Shown piece by piece: positions 26,618-37,231 of a DNA stretch of 64,000 nt. Numbering within the stretch: the first letter of the stretch is position 1; each line of letters opens with the position of its first letter. The translations under genes and the position numbers were made by a program. The notes beneath the pieces are model-generated. The model saw only the letters and a list, made by a program, of their open reading frames with translations, did no database searches and was not told the origin of the DNA. This DNA comes from Hyphomicrobiales bacterium (GTDB lineage: Bacteria > Pseudomonadota > Alphaproteobacteria > Rhizobiales > Beijerinckiaceae). Location: contig JAIXZO010000001.1 of the NCBI GenBank assembly GCA_027489535.1, positions 248,001-312,000 of the forward strand. Direction: 5' to 3'.

Positions 26618-27916
26618 TCAGCGGACGAGGACGTCCAGCTTCATGCCGGGGTGAATGCCGCAATGAAAGCTCTGCCGTCCCTTGCGGGGGAAGGCGAGGG
26701 TGATGCTCGCACCGGGGTCCTGCGCGCCGGTGTCCACGGGCGCGTCCCCGTCGGAGCGGACATTGTGGATGCGGACGTCGTCGTTGACGATCGTCAGGGT
26801 CTCACCCGCCTTCAGCGACACATGGGAGGGGGTGAACGCCTTGTCCTTTTGCGAGATCGTCCGGGTTCCGACCGGAGGCGGCGCATCGGCCGCGAGCAAG
26901 GCGACGCCGAGGCGCTCCGGCACGGGCGGGGAGTCGCTCGAAAGCGTGAGCAGAAATGCGACCAACGCGTCGACGGCCTCGTCGTCCAGCGCGATCCGAG
27001 GAAGATCGGGAGAGACGGAGGGTCTGTCGGCCCGAGGGCCGGCGTAATGCCGAACGGCGGCTTCGAGCGTCGGCTTCGAACCGTCATGCATATAGGGCGC
27101 CGTCCAGGCGAGTTCGCGCAGGCCGGGGGTCTTGAACGCGTAGTCGGCCGCCGCAAGCCCGATGACGCCGCCGCGGCCGCGGTCGTTCGACCCGGGCAGG
27201 CCGATGTCGTGGAACGCCCGATCGGTGAAGGCCCAACCGGAATGGCAGTTCATGCAGCCCGCAGGGCCGGAAAAAAGCTTCAGACCCGCGATTTCACGCG
27301 CGTTCAGGGCCCCGTCGTCGCCGGCGACCCAGCGGTCGAAACGGGTGCGCGGCGAGACCAGCATCCGCTCATAGGTCGCCAAGGCTTCCACCAAGGCGCG
27401 ACGGCTCGGTTCGGGATCGGACGGGCGGGCGGCCTTGAACAGCCGGCGATAGGCGGGAACCCGGGCAAGCCGGGCAACGACCTCGTCGAGATCCGCCCCC
27501 ATCTCGGAGGGATGCTGCATCGGGCCGACCGCCTGCTCCTCGAGCGACGCGGCGCGGCCGTCCCAGAAGAAACGCTCCTCCCACGCCAGATTCCAGAGCG
27601 CGGGCGTGTGGCGGGCGAGCGGCGTGCCGGCCACGCCGCGTCCGAAACGGACGCCGTCGGTGAAGCCGAGCGCGGGATCGTGGCACGACGCGCAGGAAAC
27701 CTTGCCGTTCTTCGACAATGCAGGATCGAAGAACAGCGTCCTTCCCAATGTCTCCTTGGCGGCGGACCAAGGAACGTCCGCCGGAAAGGGGACCGCGTCC
27801 GGTCGCACGAAGGCGGACCGGAGGACCTCCAAGCCGTCGCCCGCCGGTGCGTGCCCCGCGCCGAAGCCGACCATGAGGAGCGCCGCGGCGCAGCCCGCGA
27901 CGAGCGCGGCCCGCAT
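26618..27916 (-). CDS. MauG/CcpA-type di-heme cytochrome c peroxidase fused to a cupredoxin domain
   Basis: A 432-residue exported protein. After a Sec signal (MRAALVAGCAAALLMVGFGA) comes a di-heme peroxidase domain with two haem c sites, C75-x2-C78-H79 and C221-x2-C224-H225, and the FKTPGLRELAWTAPYMHDGS stretch that carries the MauG/CcpA loop. From about residue 353 follows a cupredoxin domain with a complete type-1 copper set: His384, Cys419, His422 and Met425. The copper domain could feed electrons to the haems. The start at 27916 has GAGGGGG six bases upstream and avoids overlap with the gene before it; ATG 27976 is the alternative. Last gene of a two-gene operon. Confidence 0.88.
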   Translation of the reverse strand: MRAALVAGCAAALLMVGFGAGHAPAGDGLEVLRSAFVRPDAVPFPADVPWSAAKETLGRTLFFDPALSKNGKVSCASCHDPALGFTDGVRFGRGVAGTPLARHTPALWNLAWEERFFWDGRAASLEEQAVGPMQHPSEMGADLDEVVARLARVPAYRRLFKAARPSDPEPSRRALVEALATYERMLVSPRTRFDRWVAGDDGALNAREIAGLKLFSGPAGCMNCHSGWAFTDRAFHDIGLPGSNDRGRGGVIGLAAADYAFKTPGLRELAWTAPYMHDGSKPTLEAAVRHYAGPRADRPSVSPDLPRIALDDEAVDALVAFLLTLSSDSPPVPERLGVALLAADAPPPVGTRTISQKDKAFTPSHVSLKAGETLTIVNDDVRIHNVRSDGDAPVDTGAQDPGASITLAFPRKGRQSFHCGIHPGMKLDVLVR

Positions 27917-27944
27917 GCGACGCCCCCTCACGCCCGCGCCGCCG

Positions 27945-28763
27945 TCAGAGGAAGTTGCCGGCGTAGAGCTCGACACGCGCCACGTCCCCCATGACTGCGG
28001 AAACGTCCTTCACGAGCTTCTTGGGCGGTACCGCAGTCGGCCAAGCTGCCTTCAGCGTCGTCAGCGCGGTCCGCGTCTTGGCCAAGGCTTCGGCGTCTTT
28101 GGCGGCGAGTTCGGTCGAGACGCTCTCGATCAAAGCCTCCGCGTGCCATACGAAGCCGCGCGCGTCCTGATATTCGACCGCCTTGGCGATCCGACCGCGC
28201 TCGACGGCCTCGCGATATTCCTCCGTCGCCTGCTTCAGCACTTCGAGGGCGACCGCCACGGTGAAGGGGACGCGGTCGGGTTCGACCTTGGCGAGGCCCG
28301 CATCCGCCGTCGCGAGCCGTTCGGCGACGAGCGCGCGCGCTCCGTCATAGGCTTCCAGCTTGCGCGCGCGGACCGTCTGCACCAGTGCGCGCAGGGCGGA
28401 TTCGAAGGGGCGGACGCCGTAGGTCGCGAGGTCGCCCGCGATGCCGCCGTAGATTTCCTCGAGCGGATGCAGGAAATGCGGAAGCGCCGCGTTCCATTGG
28501 CCCTGCCGGATGAGTTCGTCGCCCACGAGCAGGTGCCCGCGAATGAAGGCTATGGCCCGTGCGAACCGCAGCGAGGGCTTCAATTCGGCCTTCGCGCCGC
28601 CGCGTTCGCCTCCGACCTCGCCGCCTTCGCCGCCCGATCCCGGAACCGGCTTGGCGGGTGCGGCCGCATGCTTGTGCGCGTCCGCGGCGATCACCTTGGA
28701 GGCCGCGGCATCGATGAGAATGGCGGCCCCGAGGCCGAGCCATGTACGGCGGGACGTCTTCAT
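27945..28763 (-). CDS. Exported helical protein of unknown function paired with the peroxidase
   Basis: A 272-residue protein. The start MKTSRRTWLGLGAAIL is a probable twin-arginine signal (SRRTWL) and cleavage after AADA is plausible. A His/Pro/Gly-rich linker (about 27-58, including a GGEGGEVGGERGGAK stretch) leads into a long, charged, helix-rich domain (RFARAIAFIRGHLLVGDEL onward). I do not recognise the family; the all-helical periplasmic layout recalls imelysin/EfeO-type iron-uptake proteins, but I see no diagnostic motif. It lies 28 bases before the peroxidase-cupredoxin gene on the same strand, so the two are probably functional partners. Confidence 0.7.
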   Translation of the reverse strand: MKTSRRTWLGLGAAILIDAAASKVIAADAHKHAAAPAKPVPGSGGEGGEVGGERGGAKAELKPSLRFARAIAFIRGHLLVGDELIRQGQWNAALPHFLHPLEEIYGGIAGDLATYGVRPFESALRALVQTVRARKLEAYDGARALVAERLATADAGLAKVEPDRVPFTVAVALEVLKQATEEYREAVERGRIAKAVEYQDARGFVWHAEALIESVSTELAAKDAEALAKTRTALTTLKAAWPTAVPPKKLVKDVSAVMGDVARVELYAGNFL

Positions 28764-28986
28764 TCAATCCTCCTGCGCGGTTCAAGGCCGCGTGTCGTTT
28801 CGACGAGGCCCTCCTAAAGCATTCGGCGCGAAATCGTCAATGTAGAGATCGAAGATTGGAATGAATCAAAAGAGCACGAAAGCGACCCCACGCAATTCCA
28901 AATTCCGTCCGGCTCATTTCGCCAGTATCTTGGCCGTCGGATAAAGACTATAGCCGGACCAGAACGGGCCGGATCGGAGCAACGAC

Positions 28987-29646
28987 ATGCAAATCGCAAT
29001 CGAAAATTTGCTGACGAGCGATGAGGTAAGGGAGGTTCGTGATCGTATAGAGGCGCTTGCCTTTGAGGACGGTCGCAGGACGGCAGGTTGGAACGCGCGC
29101 CTCGTCAAGAACAACACGCAGGCGAAACCCGGCGATGCGGCCGATCGTCTTCGCGACTGGTTGGAAAAGCGGATTTCGTCGCACGAGGTCTTCGCCGCGG
29201 CGGTACGGCCGAAAGCCATGACTCCGCTCCTCTTGAGCCGCTACGTCTCCGAACAGGCCTACGGCTCCCATGTCGACGACCCGATCATGAACGGCATGCG
29301 GACGGACGTTTCGTTCACGCTCTTCCTCTCCGACCCCGACACGTATGAGGGCGGCGAGCTCGTGATGGAAACCGCCGCCGGGGAGGATGCCGTGAAGCTG
29401 CCGGCGGGCGGGTTGTTCCTCTACCCGTCGACGACGCTCCACCGCGTGGCTCCCGTCCGGTCGGGCGAACGGCTGGTCGCGGCAGGATGGGCACGGAGCC
29501 ATGTCCGCGATCCAGGGCAGCGCGAGATCCTCTTCGATCTGGACCGCGCCCGGCGGGCGATCTTCGAGCGGGACGGAAAGACCGCGGAGTTCGATCTTCT
29601 CTCGAAGTCGGTCGCCAACCTCACGCGCCACTGGGCCGACGACTGA
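28987..29646 (+). CDS. PKHD-type Fe(II)/2-oxoglutarate-dependent dioxygenase (PiuC/YbiX family)
   Basis: A 219-residue dioxygenase. The iron ligands are His95 and Asp97 (GSHVDD) and His152 (TTLHRV), and Arg162 (GERLVA) is placed to bind 2-oxoglutarate. Relatives (PiuC, YbiX) lie beside TonB-dependent siderophore receptors and are induced by iron starvation; here no receptor is adjacent. The N-terminal MQIAIENLLTSDEV matches the family start. It is divergent from the exported helical protein across 223 bases, in which I could not identify a Fur or Irr box. Confidence 0.9.
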   Translation: MQIAIENLLTSDEVREVRDRIEALAFEDGRRTAGWNARLVKNNTQAKPGDAADRLRDWLEKRISSHEVFAAAVRPKAMTPLLLSRYVSEQAYGSHVDDPIMNGMRTDVSFTLFLSDPDTYEGGELVMETAAGEDAVKLPAGGLFLYPSTTLHRVAPVRSGERLVAAGWARSHVRDPGQREILFDLDRARRAIFERDGKTAEFDLLSKSVANLTRHWADD

Positions 29647-29726
29647 GAGCCCGAGCGCAGGACGCGATCCGAATGCCGGCAGTCAGGACTTCCGAAAGAC
29701 ACGCGGCCCGTAGTCGCGCGGTTGAT

Positions 29727-29816
29727 TGGCGGAGAGGGGGAGATTCGAACTCCCGATAGGGTTGCCCCTATGCCGCATTTCGAGTGCGGTGCATTCAACC
29801 ACTCTGCCACCTCTCC
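29727..29816 (-). tRNA. tRNA-Ser, anticodon CGA
   Basis: On the minus strand a full class-II tRNA: acceptor stem GGAGAGG / CCTCTCC, D arm, anticodon loop CTCGAAA (anticodon CGA, reading UCG), long variable arm (ATAGGGGCAACCCTATC), T arm with GTTCGAATC, discriminator G and an encoded CCA (29727-29729). The long variable arm is diagnostic for tRNA-Ser. Confidence 0.97.
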
Positions 29817-30313
29817 GCAGAGGGACCGGCGTTCGCGACGTCGACCGTGGTTGCGGGGCGCGCAATAGCATGCAGGGGCGGGGCGGGCAAGCGGTGTCCG
29901 GGCAAGCCGGCTTCGGTGCGGCGGCATGCAGGGGAGCGGCGTCCGCCGAGGGCCGTTCAGGCGAGGCGCTTTCATGCAGCGGCCTTCAGGGAAGCCATGC
30001 GGGTCTTCCGGCGGCGGACTTTGCGGCTGCCGCTCGGACCGGGTCCGTCGTGCGGCGGGATCGGCCGTCAGGCGTTGCGCGCCTGTCCGGCGGTTGCGGG
30101 GCGGCGAAGCGTGGGTTTTCGGCGGGTTTTCGCGTTGACGGGCGGGCGGCCGGCGTGTAGGGAACCCGCTCCGCTCGGCAACGTCCGCGCGGTTCGTCGT
30201 CGTGCGCCCGTCTCGGGCGTCCGACATTCCGGTTTCACTGCAAAAAAGCCGGTCGTCCGTCGTTCGCATCCTTGCGCTTGCGACGGTCAGTCCGGGTTGA
30301 ACACGAGGACAAG
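29817..30313. other. Gene-free stretch between tRNA-Ser and rplU
   Basis: About 500 GC-rich bases. ORFs here show no protein-like composition or start signals. The only features I can support are a candidate rplU promoter near 30135-30163 and an ill-defined 5' leader of about 145 bases in front of rplU. Confidence 0.6.
30135..30163 (+). promoter_or_regulatory. Candidate rplU-rpmA promoter
   Basis: TTGACG (30135-30140) and TAGGGA (30158-30163) with a 17-base spacer, followed by a GC-rich discriminator. The same TTGACG box with 17-18-base spacing occurs in front of rpmB (50459-50488), supporting a growth-regulated sigma-70 promoter. Confidence 0.5.
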
Positions 30314-30703
30314 ATGTTCGCAGTCATCAAAACCGGCGGCAAGCAGTACAAGGTTGCCGCCGAAGACGTGATCACCATCGAGAAGATCCCCGGCGAAGCC
30401 GGCTCGGCGGTCACGTTCGATCAGGTGCTCATGCTCGTCGACGCGGCGGGAACGCAGGTCGGAGCGCCGATGCTCCCCGGCGTCGTCGTGTCGGGCGAAG
30501 TGGTCGAGCAGACCCGCAGCGCCAAGACGATCCATTTCGTCAAGCGTCGCCGCCAGAATTCGAAGCGCAAGAAGGGTCACCGTCAGGAATTGACCGTCGT
30601 GCGCATCACCGCCCTCAACGGCACGGCCGGCACGGCCAAGCCGAAGAAGGCCGCGAAGGCCAAGGCTCCCAAGGCCGAAGCCGCCGACGAAGCCGCCGCC
30701 TGA
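30314..30703 (+). CDS. rplU: 50S ribosomal protein L21
   Basis: A 129-residue L21 of the large ribosomal subunit. MFAVIKTGGKQYKVAAEDVI and the C-terminal GHRQELTVVRI stretch are canonical. It carries a lysine/alanine-rich C-terminal tail (from about residue 108) that is longer than the E. coli protein and common in Alphaproteobacteria. GAGGA lies four bases before the ATG at 30314. Followed by rpmA as usual. Confidence 0.98.
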   Translation: MFAVIKTGGKQYKVAAEDVITIEKIPGEAGSAVTFDQVLMLVDAAGTQVGAPMLPGVVVSGEVVEQTRSAKTIHFVKRRRQNSKRKKGHRQELTVVRITALNGTAGTAKPKKAAKAKAPKAEAADEAAA

Positions 30704-30779
30704 GGCGCGGCTTCGAAAGACGCACACAACCCTTTTCGCTTTTCGGGCATGATGCCCATCGACATGACGGAGCACGACA

Positions 30780-31046
30780 ATGGCTCATAAAAAGGCAGGC
30801 GGTTCCTCCCGCAACGGCCGCGATTCCGACGGCCGCCGCCTCGGCGTCAAGAAGTTCGGCGGCGAGCGCGTGATCCCCGGCAACATCATCGTGCGTCAGC
30901 GCGGCACCCGCATGGCTGCGGGCGCGAATGTCGGCGTCGGCAAGGACCACACCCTCTTCGCCCTTCAGCAGGGCACGGTGGAATACAAGACGAAAACGGC
31001 CGGCAAGGTCTTCGTATCCGTACGAATGGCCGAGGCTGCCGAATAA
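30780..31046 (+). CDS. rpmA: 50S ribosomal protein L27
   Basis: An 88-residue L27 with the canonical start [16 protein letters not shown], whose flexible N-terminus reaches the peptidyl-transferase centre, and [13 protein letters not shown]. No N-terminal pro-sequence of the Firmicutes type. It follows rplU by 76 bases and is closed by a strong hairpin at 31141-31172. Confidence 0.98.
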   Translation: MAHKKAGGSSRNGRDSDGRRLGVKKFGGERVIPGNIIVRQRGTRMAAGANVGVGKDHTLFALQQGTVEYKTKTAGKVFVSVRMAEAAE

Positions 31047-31140
31047 CGGCGAGGATCGATCAAGGTCCCCGCCGGCTCCCTCTGGACCCGGCGGACGCCC
31101 TTCTCGATCGAGACGGCCTCCGAGATCCCCGCAAGGGGTG

Positions 31141-31172
31141 AAAGGGAAAAGCGGGAGACCGCTTTTCCCTTT
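31141..31172. terminator. Terminator after rplU-rpmA
   Basis: A perfect 14-bp stem, AAAGGGAAAAGCGG pairing with CCGCTTTTCCCTTT around a GAGA loop, with a T-rich 3' arm. The A/T-rich outer arms on both sides would allow action in either direction. Confidence 0.85.
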
Positions 31173-31231
31173 CGTCGTTTCACGGTCATGATCCGCGGTT
31201 ATGGATCGGACCGAATTTTCGGAGGTCGGTC

Positions 31232-31840
31232 ATGTTTGCGGACATTACGCGCGACGACGTCTTCATGCTCGAAACGCAGCGGCTCTGGCTGCGCTGGCCG
31301 CGTGCGGCCGATGCGCCCGCGCTCGTGCGGCTCGCCGGAGACAAGTCCGTGGCCGAAATGACGGCCCGGCTGCCGCATCCCTATGCATCGGACGATGCCG
31401 ACGGCTTCGTCTTCCGCGCGCGGCAGGCCAATGCGACGGGCGAGGGGCTCGTGCTCGCCGTCGCGTTGAAGGGCAAGCCCGGCGAGTTGATCGGCGTCGT
31501 CGCAGCCGAGCCGGGCCCGGACGGCGAGGCGGTCGTCTCCTATTGGCTCGGCAAGCCGTTCCACGGGCGCGGCCTCGCGACCGAGGCGCTCGATGCGATG
31601 CTGCGCGCCACCTTCACCCTCTCGGATGCTCCCGCCGCCCTCGCGGCCGTGCAGACGCGCAACGCCGCCTCCCGGCGAGTGCTGGAAAAGCACGGCTTCG
31701 TCTCCGATCCGGAAGGCAAGGCCGCGTTCCCGGCCTGCGCGGCGGTGCCGTTCGAGAGCTTCCGGCTCGACAGAGACGACTGGACGGTGGCCGACAAGAC
31801 CGCGCGCCGGCGTTTCGAGGGTCTTCACGCGCAAAGCTGA
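31232..31840 (+). CDS. GNAT-family N-acetyltransferase (RimJ/RimL type)
   Basis: A 202-residue acetyltransferase. LETQRLWLRWPRAADAPALV (about 13-32) is the RimJ/L-type start, YWLGKPFHGRGLATEAL is the acetyl-CoA pyrophosphate loop, and SRRVLEKHGF is the C-terminal motif B. It would acetylate an amine or protein N-terminus. This gene is commonly found between rpmA and obgE in Hyphomicrobiales. Substrate unknown. Confidence 0.9.
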   Translation: MFADITRDDVFMLETQRLWLRWPRAADAPALVRLAGDKSVAEMTARLPHPYASDDADGFVFRARQANATGEGLVLAVALKGKPGELIGVVAAEPGPDGEAVVSYWLGKPFHGRGLATEALDAMLRATFTLSDAPAALAAVQTRNAASRRVLEKHGFVSDPEGKAAFPACAAVPFESFRLDRDDWTVADKTARRRFEGLHAQS

Positions 31841-31923
31841 GGCCGGCGCGCAACCGGCGGCATGGTCCGGCGGGGTCCCGGGCGCGTAGGGAGTAGGTCT
31901 CTCCCTCGCGCAACGGGTGCCGC

Positions 31924-32478
31924 ATGAACCTCTTCCGACGCCGTTTCCGGACCTTGCTGATCGCCGCGCTCGCTCTGATTTCCGCGCCGGCCCTCGCCGC
32001 TCCCGCGCCCAAGGCGACGACGCCCCCGGGCAAGCTCGTGCTCGAGGAATTTTTCCGCGGCCCGCTGACGGCGGACGGGTTCTTCCGCAGCACCGTCGAC
32101 GGGTCCGTGCGCGGGCTGAAGGTGACGATGCGCGGCACGTGGGACCGCAGGACGCAGACGCTCACGCTGGTCGAGGATTTCGTGTTCTCCGACGGCGAGA
32201 AGGACCGCAAGACCTGGCGCTTCACCCGCACCGGCGAGGGGCGCTACGTCGGCACGCGCGAGGACGTGATCGGGCAGGCTTCCGTCGTGCAGGAAGGCGA
32301 CGCCGTGCGGCTCGCCTACAAGGCGACGGTACGCACCAAGGGCGGCTCGGCCTTCGACGTGTCCTTCGACGACGTGCTGATCAAGACGGACGCGCGTACG
32401 GTGCGCAACACGGCCACGGTCGGCTGGTGGTTCTTCACCGTCGGCGAGGTCGATCTCACCATCCGCCGCCCGCGGTGA
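31924..32478 (+). CDS. DUF3833-family exported protein
   Basis: A 184-residue protein with a Sec signal (RRFRTLLIAALALISAPALAA) and a beta-rich body that matches the DUF3833 family: LEEFFRGPLTADGFF, then a G-x-W turn in RGTWDRRTQTLTLVEDFVFSDGE, then RYVGTREDVIGQA. Function unknown; probably periplasmic or outer-membrane associated. No lipobox cysteine is seen. It lies between the acetyltransferase and obgE on the same strand. Confidence 0.78.
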   Translation: MNLFRRRFRTLLIAALALISAPALAAPAPKATTPPGKLVLEEFFRGPLTADGFFRSTVDGSVRGLKVTMRGTWDRRTQTLTLVEDFVFSDGEKDRKTWRFTRTGEGRYVGTREDVIGQASVVQEGDAVRLAYKATVRTKGGSAFDVSFDDVLIKTDARTVRNTATVGWWFFTVGEVDLTIRRPR

Positions 32479-32516
32479 AGCACCGCGTCATTGCCCCGCG
32501 CCGCGCGCTCCGTTAG

Positions 32517-34690
<2,174 letters not shown>

Positions 34691-34745
34691 GGCGCCGCGT
34701 GGTTCGAGACGGACTTTCGGGAATGCGATTGCACAACCTCGATTG

Positions 34746-34816
34746 CTGTCCCGGCCGAAGCCTCCAATTGTCATCCCGGCCGAAGCCTCGATTGTCATCC
34801 CGGCCGAAGCGAAGCG
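34746..34816. repeat. Three tandem copies of a 24-bp unit
   Basis: The unit GTCATCCCGGCCGAAGCC plus six further bases is present at about 34746, 34770 and 34794; the first copy is degenerate (CTGTCCCGG). The third copy is also the left end of the family B palindrome that follows. It looks like slippage-driven growth of the repeat end. Confidence 0.75.
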
Positions 34817-34893
34817 TAGAGCCGGGACCCAGCCTTGTTCCACGTTGCCTGCAAGTCTAGGTCCCGGGTCGGCATCCGCCGCCCGGGATGACA
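34794..34893. repeat. Dispersed palindromic repeat, family B
   Basis: Starts GTCATCCCGGCCGAAGCG and ends GCCCGGGATGACA, terminal inverted repeats around a middle part with GCCGGGACCCAG and AGGTCCCGGGTCGG. Near-identical copies lie at 44713-44805 and 45051-45143, and a stripped-down relative at 63642-63672. Non-coding. Confidence 0.85.
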
Positions 34894-34927
34894 TCGGGGA
34901 GGAGCGGCGAAGCCCCCACCCACCACC

Positions 34928-35093
34928 CCTCATCCTGAGGAGCGGGCGAAGCCCGCGTCTCGAAGGACGAGGGGGGCTTCGCGTGGCTCCGGATGGTTCG
35001 AGACGGCGCCCCGCGCCTCCTCACCATGAGGGCCCGTCATCAAAACCACCCCTCATCCTGAGGAGCGGGCGAAGCCCGCGTCTCGAAGGACCA
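34928..35093. repeat. Family A palindromic repeats, three copies
   Basis: Copies at 34928-34972 (CCTCATCCTGAGG to CGAAGGACGAGG), 34994-35032 (inverse: TGGTTCGAGACGG to CTCACCATGAGG) and 35051-35093 (CCTCATCCTGAGG to CGAAGGACC). Each has a variable GC stem between conserved ends. They fill the proB-proA spacer just ahead of proA and may influence readthrough; no other gene is visible in 34691-35158. Confidence 0.85.
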
Positions 35094-35158
35094 CCTTCTC
35101 CCATCCGCCGCGACGGGCTAAGAAGAGACGGGCGCTCCATGCGTCCGGGAGAAGAACG

Positions 35159-36451
35159 ATGGCCGAAGGTTTGCGGGCCGTCGCCGAGGGCGACGATCTC
35201 GATTCGCTGATGCTCGACATCGGACGGCGCGCGCGCGCGGCCGCCCGTGCGCTCGCGCTCGCGCCGCCGCAGGCCAAGACCGCCGCCCTGCATGCCGCCG
35301 CCGCCGCCTTGCGCGCCCGCGCGGCGACCATTCTCGCCGCCAATGCGACGGATGTGGCGGAGGCCGTGGCGCGCGGCACCGCGGGCTCCTTCATCGACCG
35401 GTTGAAGCTCGATCCGAAACGCCTCGAGGCCGTCGCCGTCGCCTTGCAGGACGTGGCCGACCTGCCCGATCCCGTCGGCCGCGTGCTCGCGACCTGGACC
35501 CGGCCCAACGGCCTCGTCTTCGAGCGCGTTGCCACGCCGCTGGGCGTCATCGGCGTCATCTTCGAAAGCCGCCCCAACGTCACGGCGGATGCGGGCGCGC
35601 TGTGCCTCAAAAGCGGCAACGCCGCCATTCTGCGCGCCGGTTCCGAGAGTTTCCGCACGTCGGTCGAAATCGCCGCCGCCTTGCGCGAAGGTCTGCGCAG
35701 CGCCGGATTGTCGGAGGACGCGATCCAACTCGTCCCCACGCGCGACCGCGCGGCGGTGGGCATGATGCTGACGGGTCTCGACGGAGCGGTGGACGTCATC
35801 GTGCCGCGCGGCGGCAAAAGCCTCGTCGCCCGCGTACAGGCGGAGGCCCGCGTGCCGGTCTTCGCCCATCTCGAGGGCCTCTGCCACGTCTATGTCGACC
35901 GCGCCGCCGATCTCGACATGGCCAAGGCCATCGTGCTCAACGCCAAGCTGCGCCGCACCGGCGTCTGCGGTTCGGCCGAAACGCTGCTGGTCGACCGCGC
36001 CTGCGCCGCCACGCACCTCGCTCCGCTCGTCACCATGCTGCTCGATGCGGGCTGCGCGGTGCGAGGCGACGCCGAGACCCGCGCCGCCGATCCGAGGGTC
36101 ACGGCCGCGACGCCGGAGGATTGGACCACCGAATATCTCGACGCGATCATCGCCTGCCGCGTCGTCGACGGCATCGCCGAGGCCGTCGACCACATCGAGC
36201 GCCACGGCTCGCATCATACCGACTCCATCGTCACGGCGGATGCGGCGACGGCCGAGCGCTTCCTGAACGAAGTCGACAGCGCCATCGTGCTGCACAACGC
36301 CTCGACGCAGTTCGCGGACGGCGGGGAGTTCGGCTTCGGGGCCGAGATCGGCATCGCCACGGGGCGCATGCATGCGCGCGGCCCGGTCGGCGTCGAGCAG
36401 CTGACGTCCTTCAAATACCGCGTGCGCGGCGCCGGCCAGACGCGGCCCTGA
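35159..36451 (+). CDS. proA: Gamma-glutamyl phosphate reductase
   Basis: A 430-residue ProA that reduces glutamyl-5-phosphate to glutamate semialdehyde with NADPH, the second step of proline synthesis. The aldehyde-dehydrogenase-type fold is clear: [14 protein letters not shown] (133-146), [14 protein letters not shown] (150-163) and the catalytic Cys270 in [18 protein letters not shown] lies upstream of the ATG. Its TGA shares one base with the nadD ATG. Confidence 0.97.
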   Translation: MAEGLRAVAEGDDLDSLMLDIGRRARAAARALALAPPQAKTAALHAAAAALRARAATILAANATDVAEAVARGTAGSFIDRLKLDPKRLEAVAVALQDVADLPDPVGRVLATWTRPNGLVFERVATPLGVIGVIFESRPNVTADAGALCLKSGNAAILRAGSESFRTSVEIAAALREGLRSAGLSEDAIQLVPTRDRAAVGMMLTGLDGAVDVIVPRGGKSLVARVQAEARVPVFAHLEGLCHVYVDRAADLDMAKAIVLNAKLRRTGVCGSAETLLVDRACAATHLAPLVTMLLDAGCAVRGDAETRAADPRVTAATPEDWTTEYLDAIIACRVVDGIAEAVDHIERHGSHHTDSIVTADAATAERFLNEVDSAIVLHNASTQFADGGEFGFGAEIGIATGRMHARGPVGVEQLTSFKYRVRGAGQTRP

Positions 36452-37086
36452 TGCTGGGGCGACGCGATCGAATGCCGCGGCCGAGCCCGCCGCTGCCGCC
36501 GCACGGGCGGGGCATGCGCATCGGCCTGCTCGGCGGCAGCTTCGATCCCGCCCATGCCGCGCATCGCATGATTTCGCTCGCGGCGCTGCGCCGGCTCGGT
36601 CTCGACTCCGTGTGGTGGCTGGTCACGCCCGGCAATCCGCTGAAGAACACCAAGGGTCTCGCCCCCGCCGCCGCCCGCGCCGCCAAGGCCCGGCAGGTCG
36701 CCGCGCATCCGCGCATCCGCGTCACGACGGCGGAGGAGGGGTTCGGCACGCGCTACACGCGGCAAACGCTCGCGCTCTTGCAGCGCCGCTGCCCCGGCGT
36801 GCGCTTCGTCTGGCTCATGGGCTCCGACAATCTCCCGGGCTTTCACCGGTGGAAGCGCTGGAGCGACATCTTCGGCCTGATGCCGGTCGCCGTCTTCGAC
36901 CGTCCGGGGTCCACCTTGAAGACCGCGACCTCCCGTGCGGCCCTCCGTTTCGCCTCCGCCCGGAAGCCGGAAACGGCCGGCCGCGCGCTGCCGCAAGCCG
37001 CTCCGCCGGCCTGGGCTTTCTTCCACGGACCCCGTTCGACGATGTCGTCGACCCGCATTCGTGCCGATTTAGCAGCGCGTCATTGA
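36451..37086 (+). CDS. nadD: Nicotinate-nucleotide adenylyltransferase
   Basis: A 211-residue NadD, joining ATP and nicotinate mononucleotide in NAD synthesis. The nucleotidyltransferase motif GSFDPAHAAH (29-38), the WWLVTPGNPLK segment, GSDNLPGFHRW and the C-terminal SSTRIR motif are present. The first ATG overlaps the proA stop by one base; internal ATGs at 36472 and 36514 are alternatives. The PPLPPHGRGMRIG N-terminus resembles other rhizobial NadD proteins, so I keep a long start. Confidence 0.94.
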   Translation: MLGRRDRMPRPSPPLPPHGRGMRIGLLGGSFDPAHAAHRMISLAALRRLGLDSVWWLVTPGNPLKNTKGLAPAAARAAKARQVAAHPRIRVTTAEEGFGTRYTRQTLALLQRRCPGVRFVWLMGSDNLPGFHRWKRWSDIFGLMPVAVFDRPGSTLKTATSRAALRFASARKPETAGRALPQAAPPAWAFFHGPRSTMSSTRIRADLAARH

Positions 37087-37231
37087 AAAACCGCGTTCGA
37101 TCCGTGATATTGAGGCGTGCGCATGAGCGCATGAACATGAGGATCAGACACTGACACGGGCTCACCTCGAAGGGACTGCCGAGACGGCATCCCACGCCGC
37201 GACCGGAACGCAGCCGGCCCACGGCGACCCC

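Noticed and set aside
28856-28901. TTGGAAT...ATTCCAA inverted repeat as a Fur/Irr iron box in front of the dioxygenase
   Set aside because: The 7-bp arms are 32 bases apart and neither the Fur nor the ICE/Irr consensus is matched.
29784-30371. 195-codon ORF between tRNA-Ser and rplU, and a 282-codon ORF on the opposite strand
   Set aside because: They overlap the tRNA or rplU, are Arg/Pro/Ala-rich and show no ribosome-binding site or family motif.
34691-35158. Insertion sequence or its remnant between proB and proA
   Set aside because: No transposase-like reading frame and no target-site duplication; the content is entirely short palindromic repeats.
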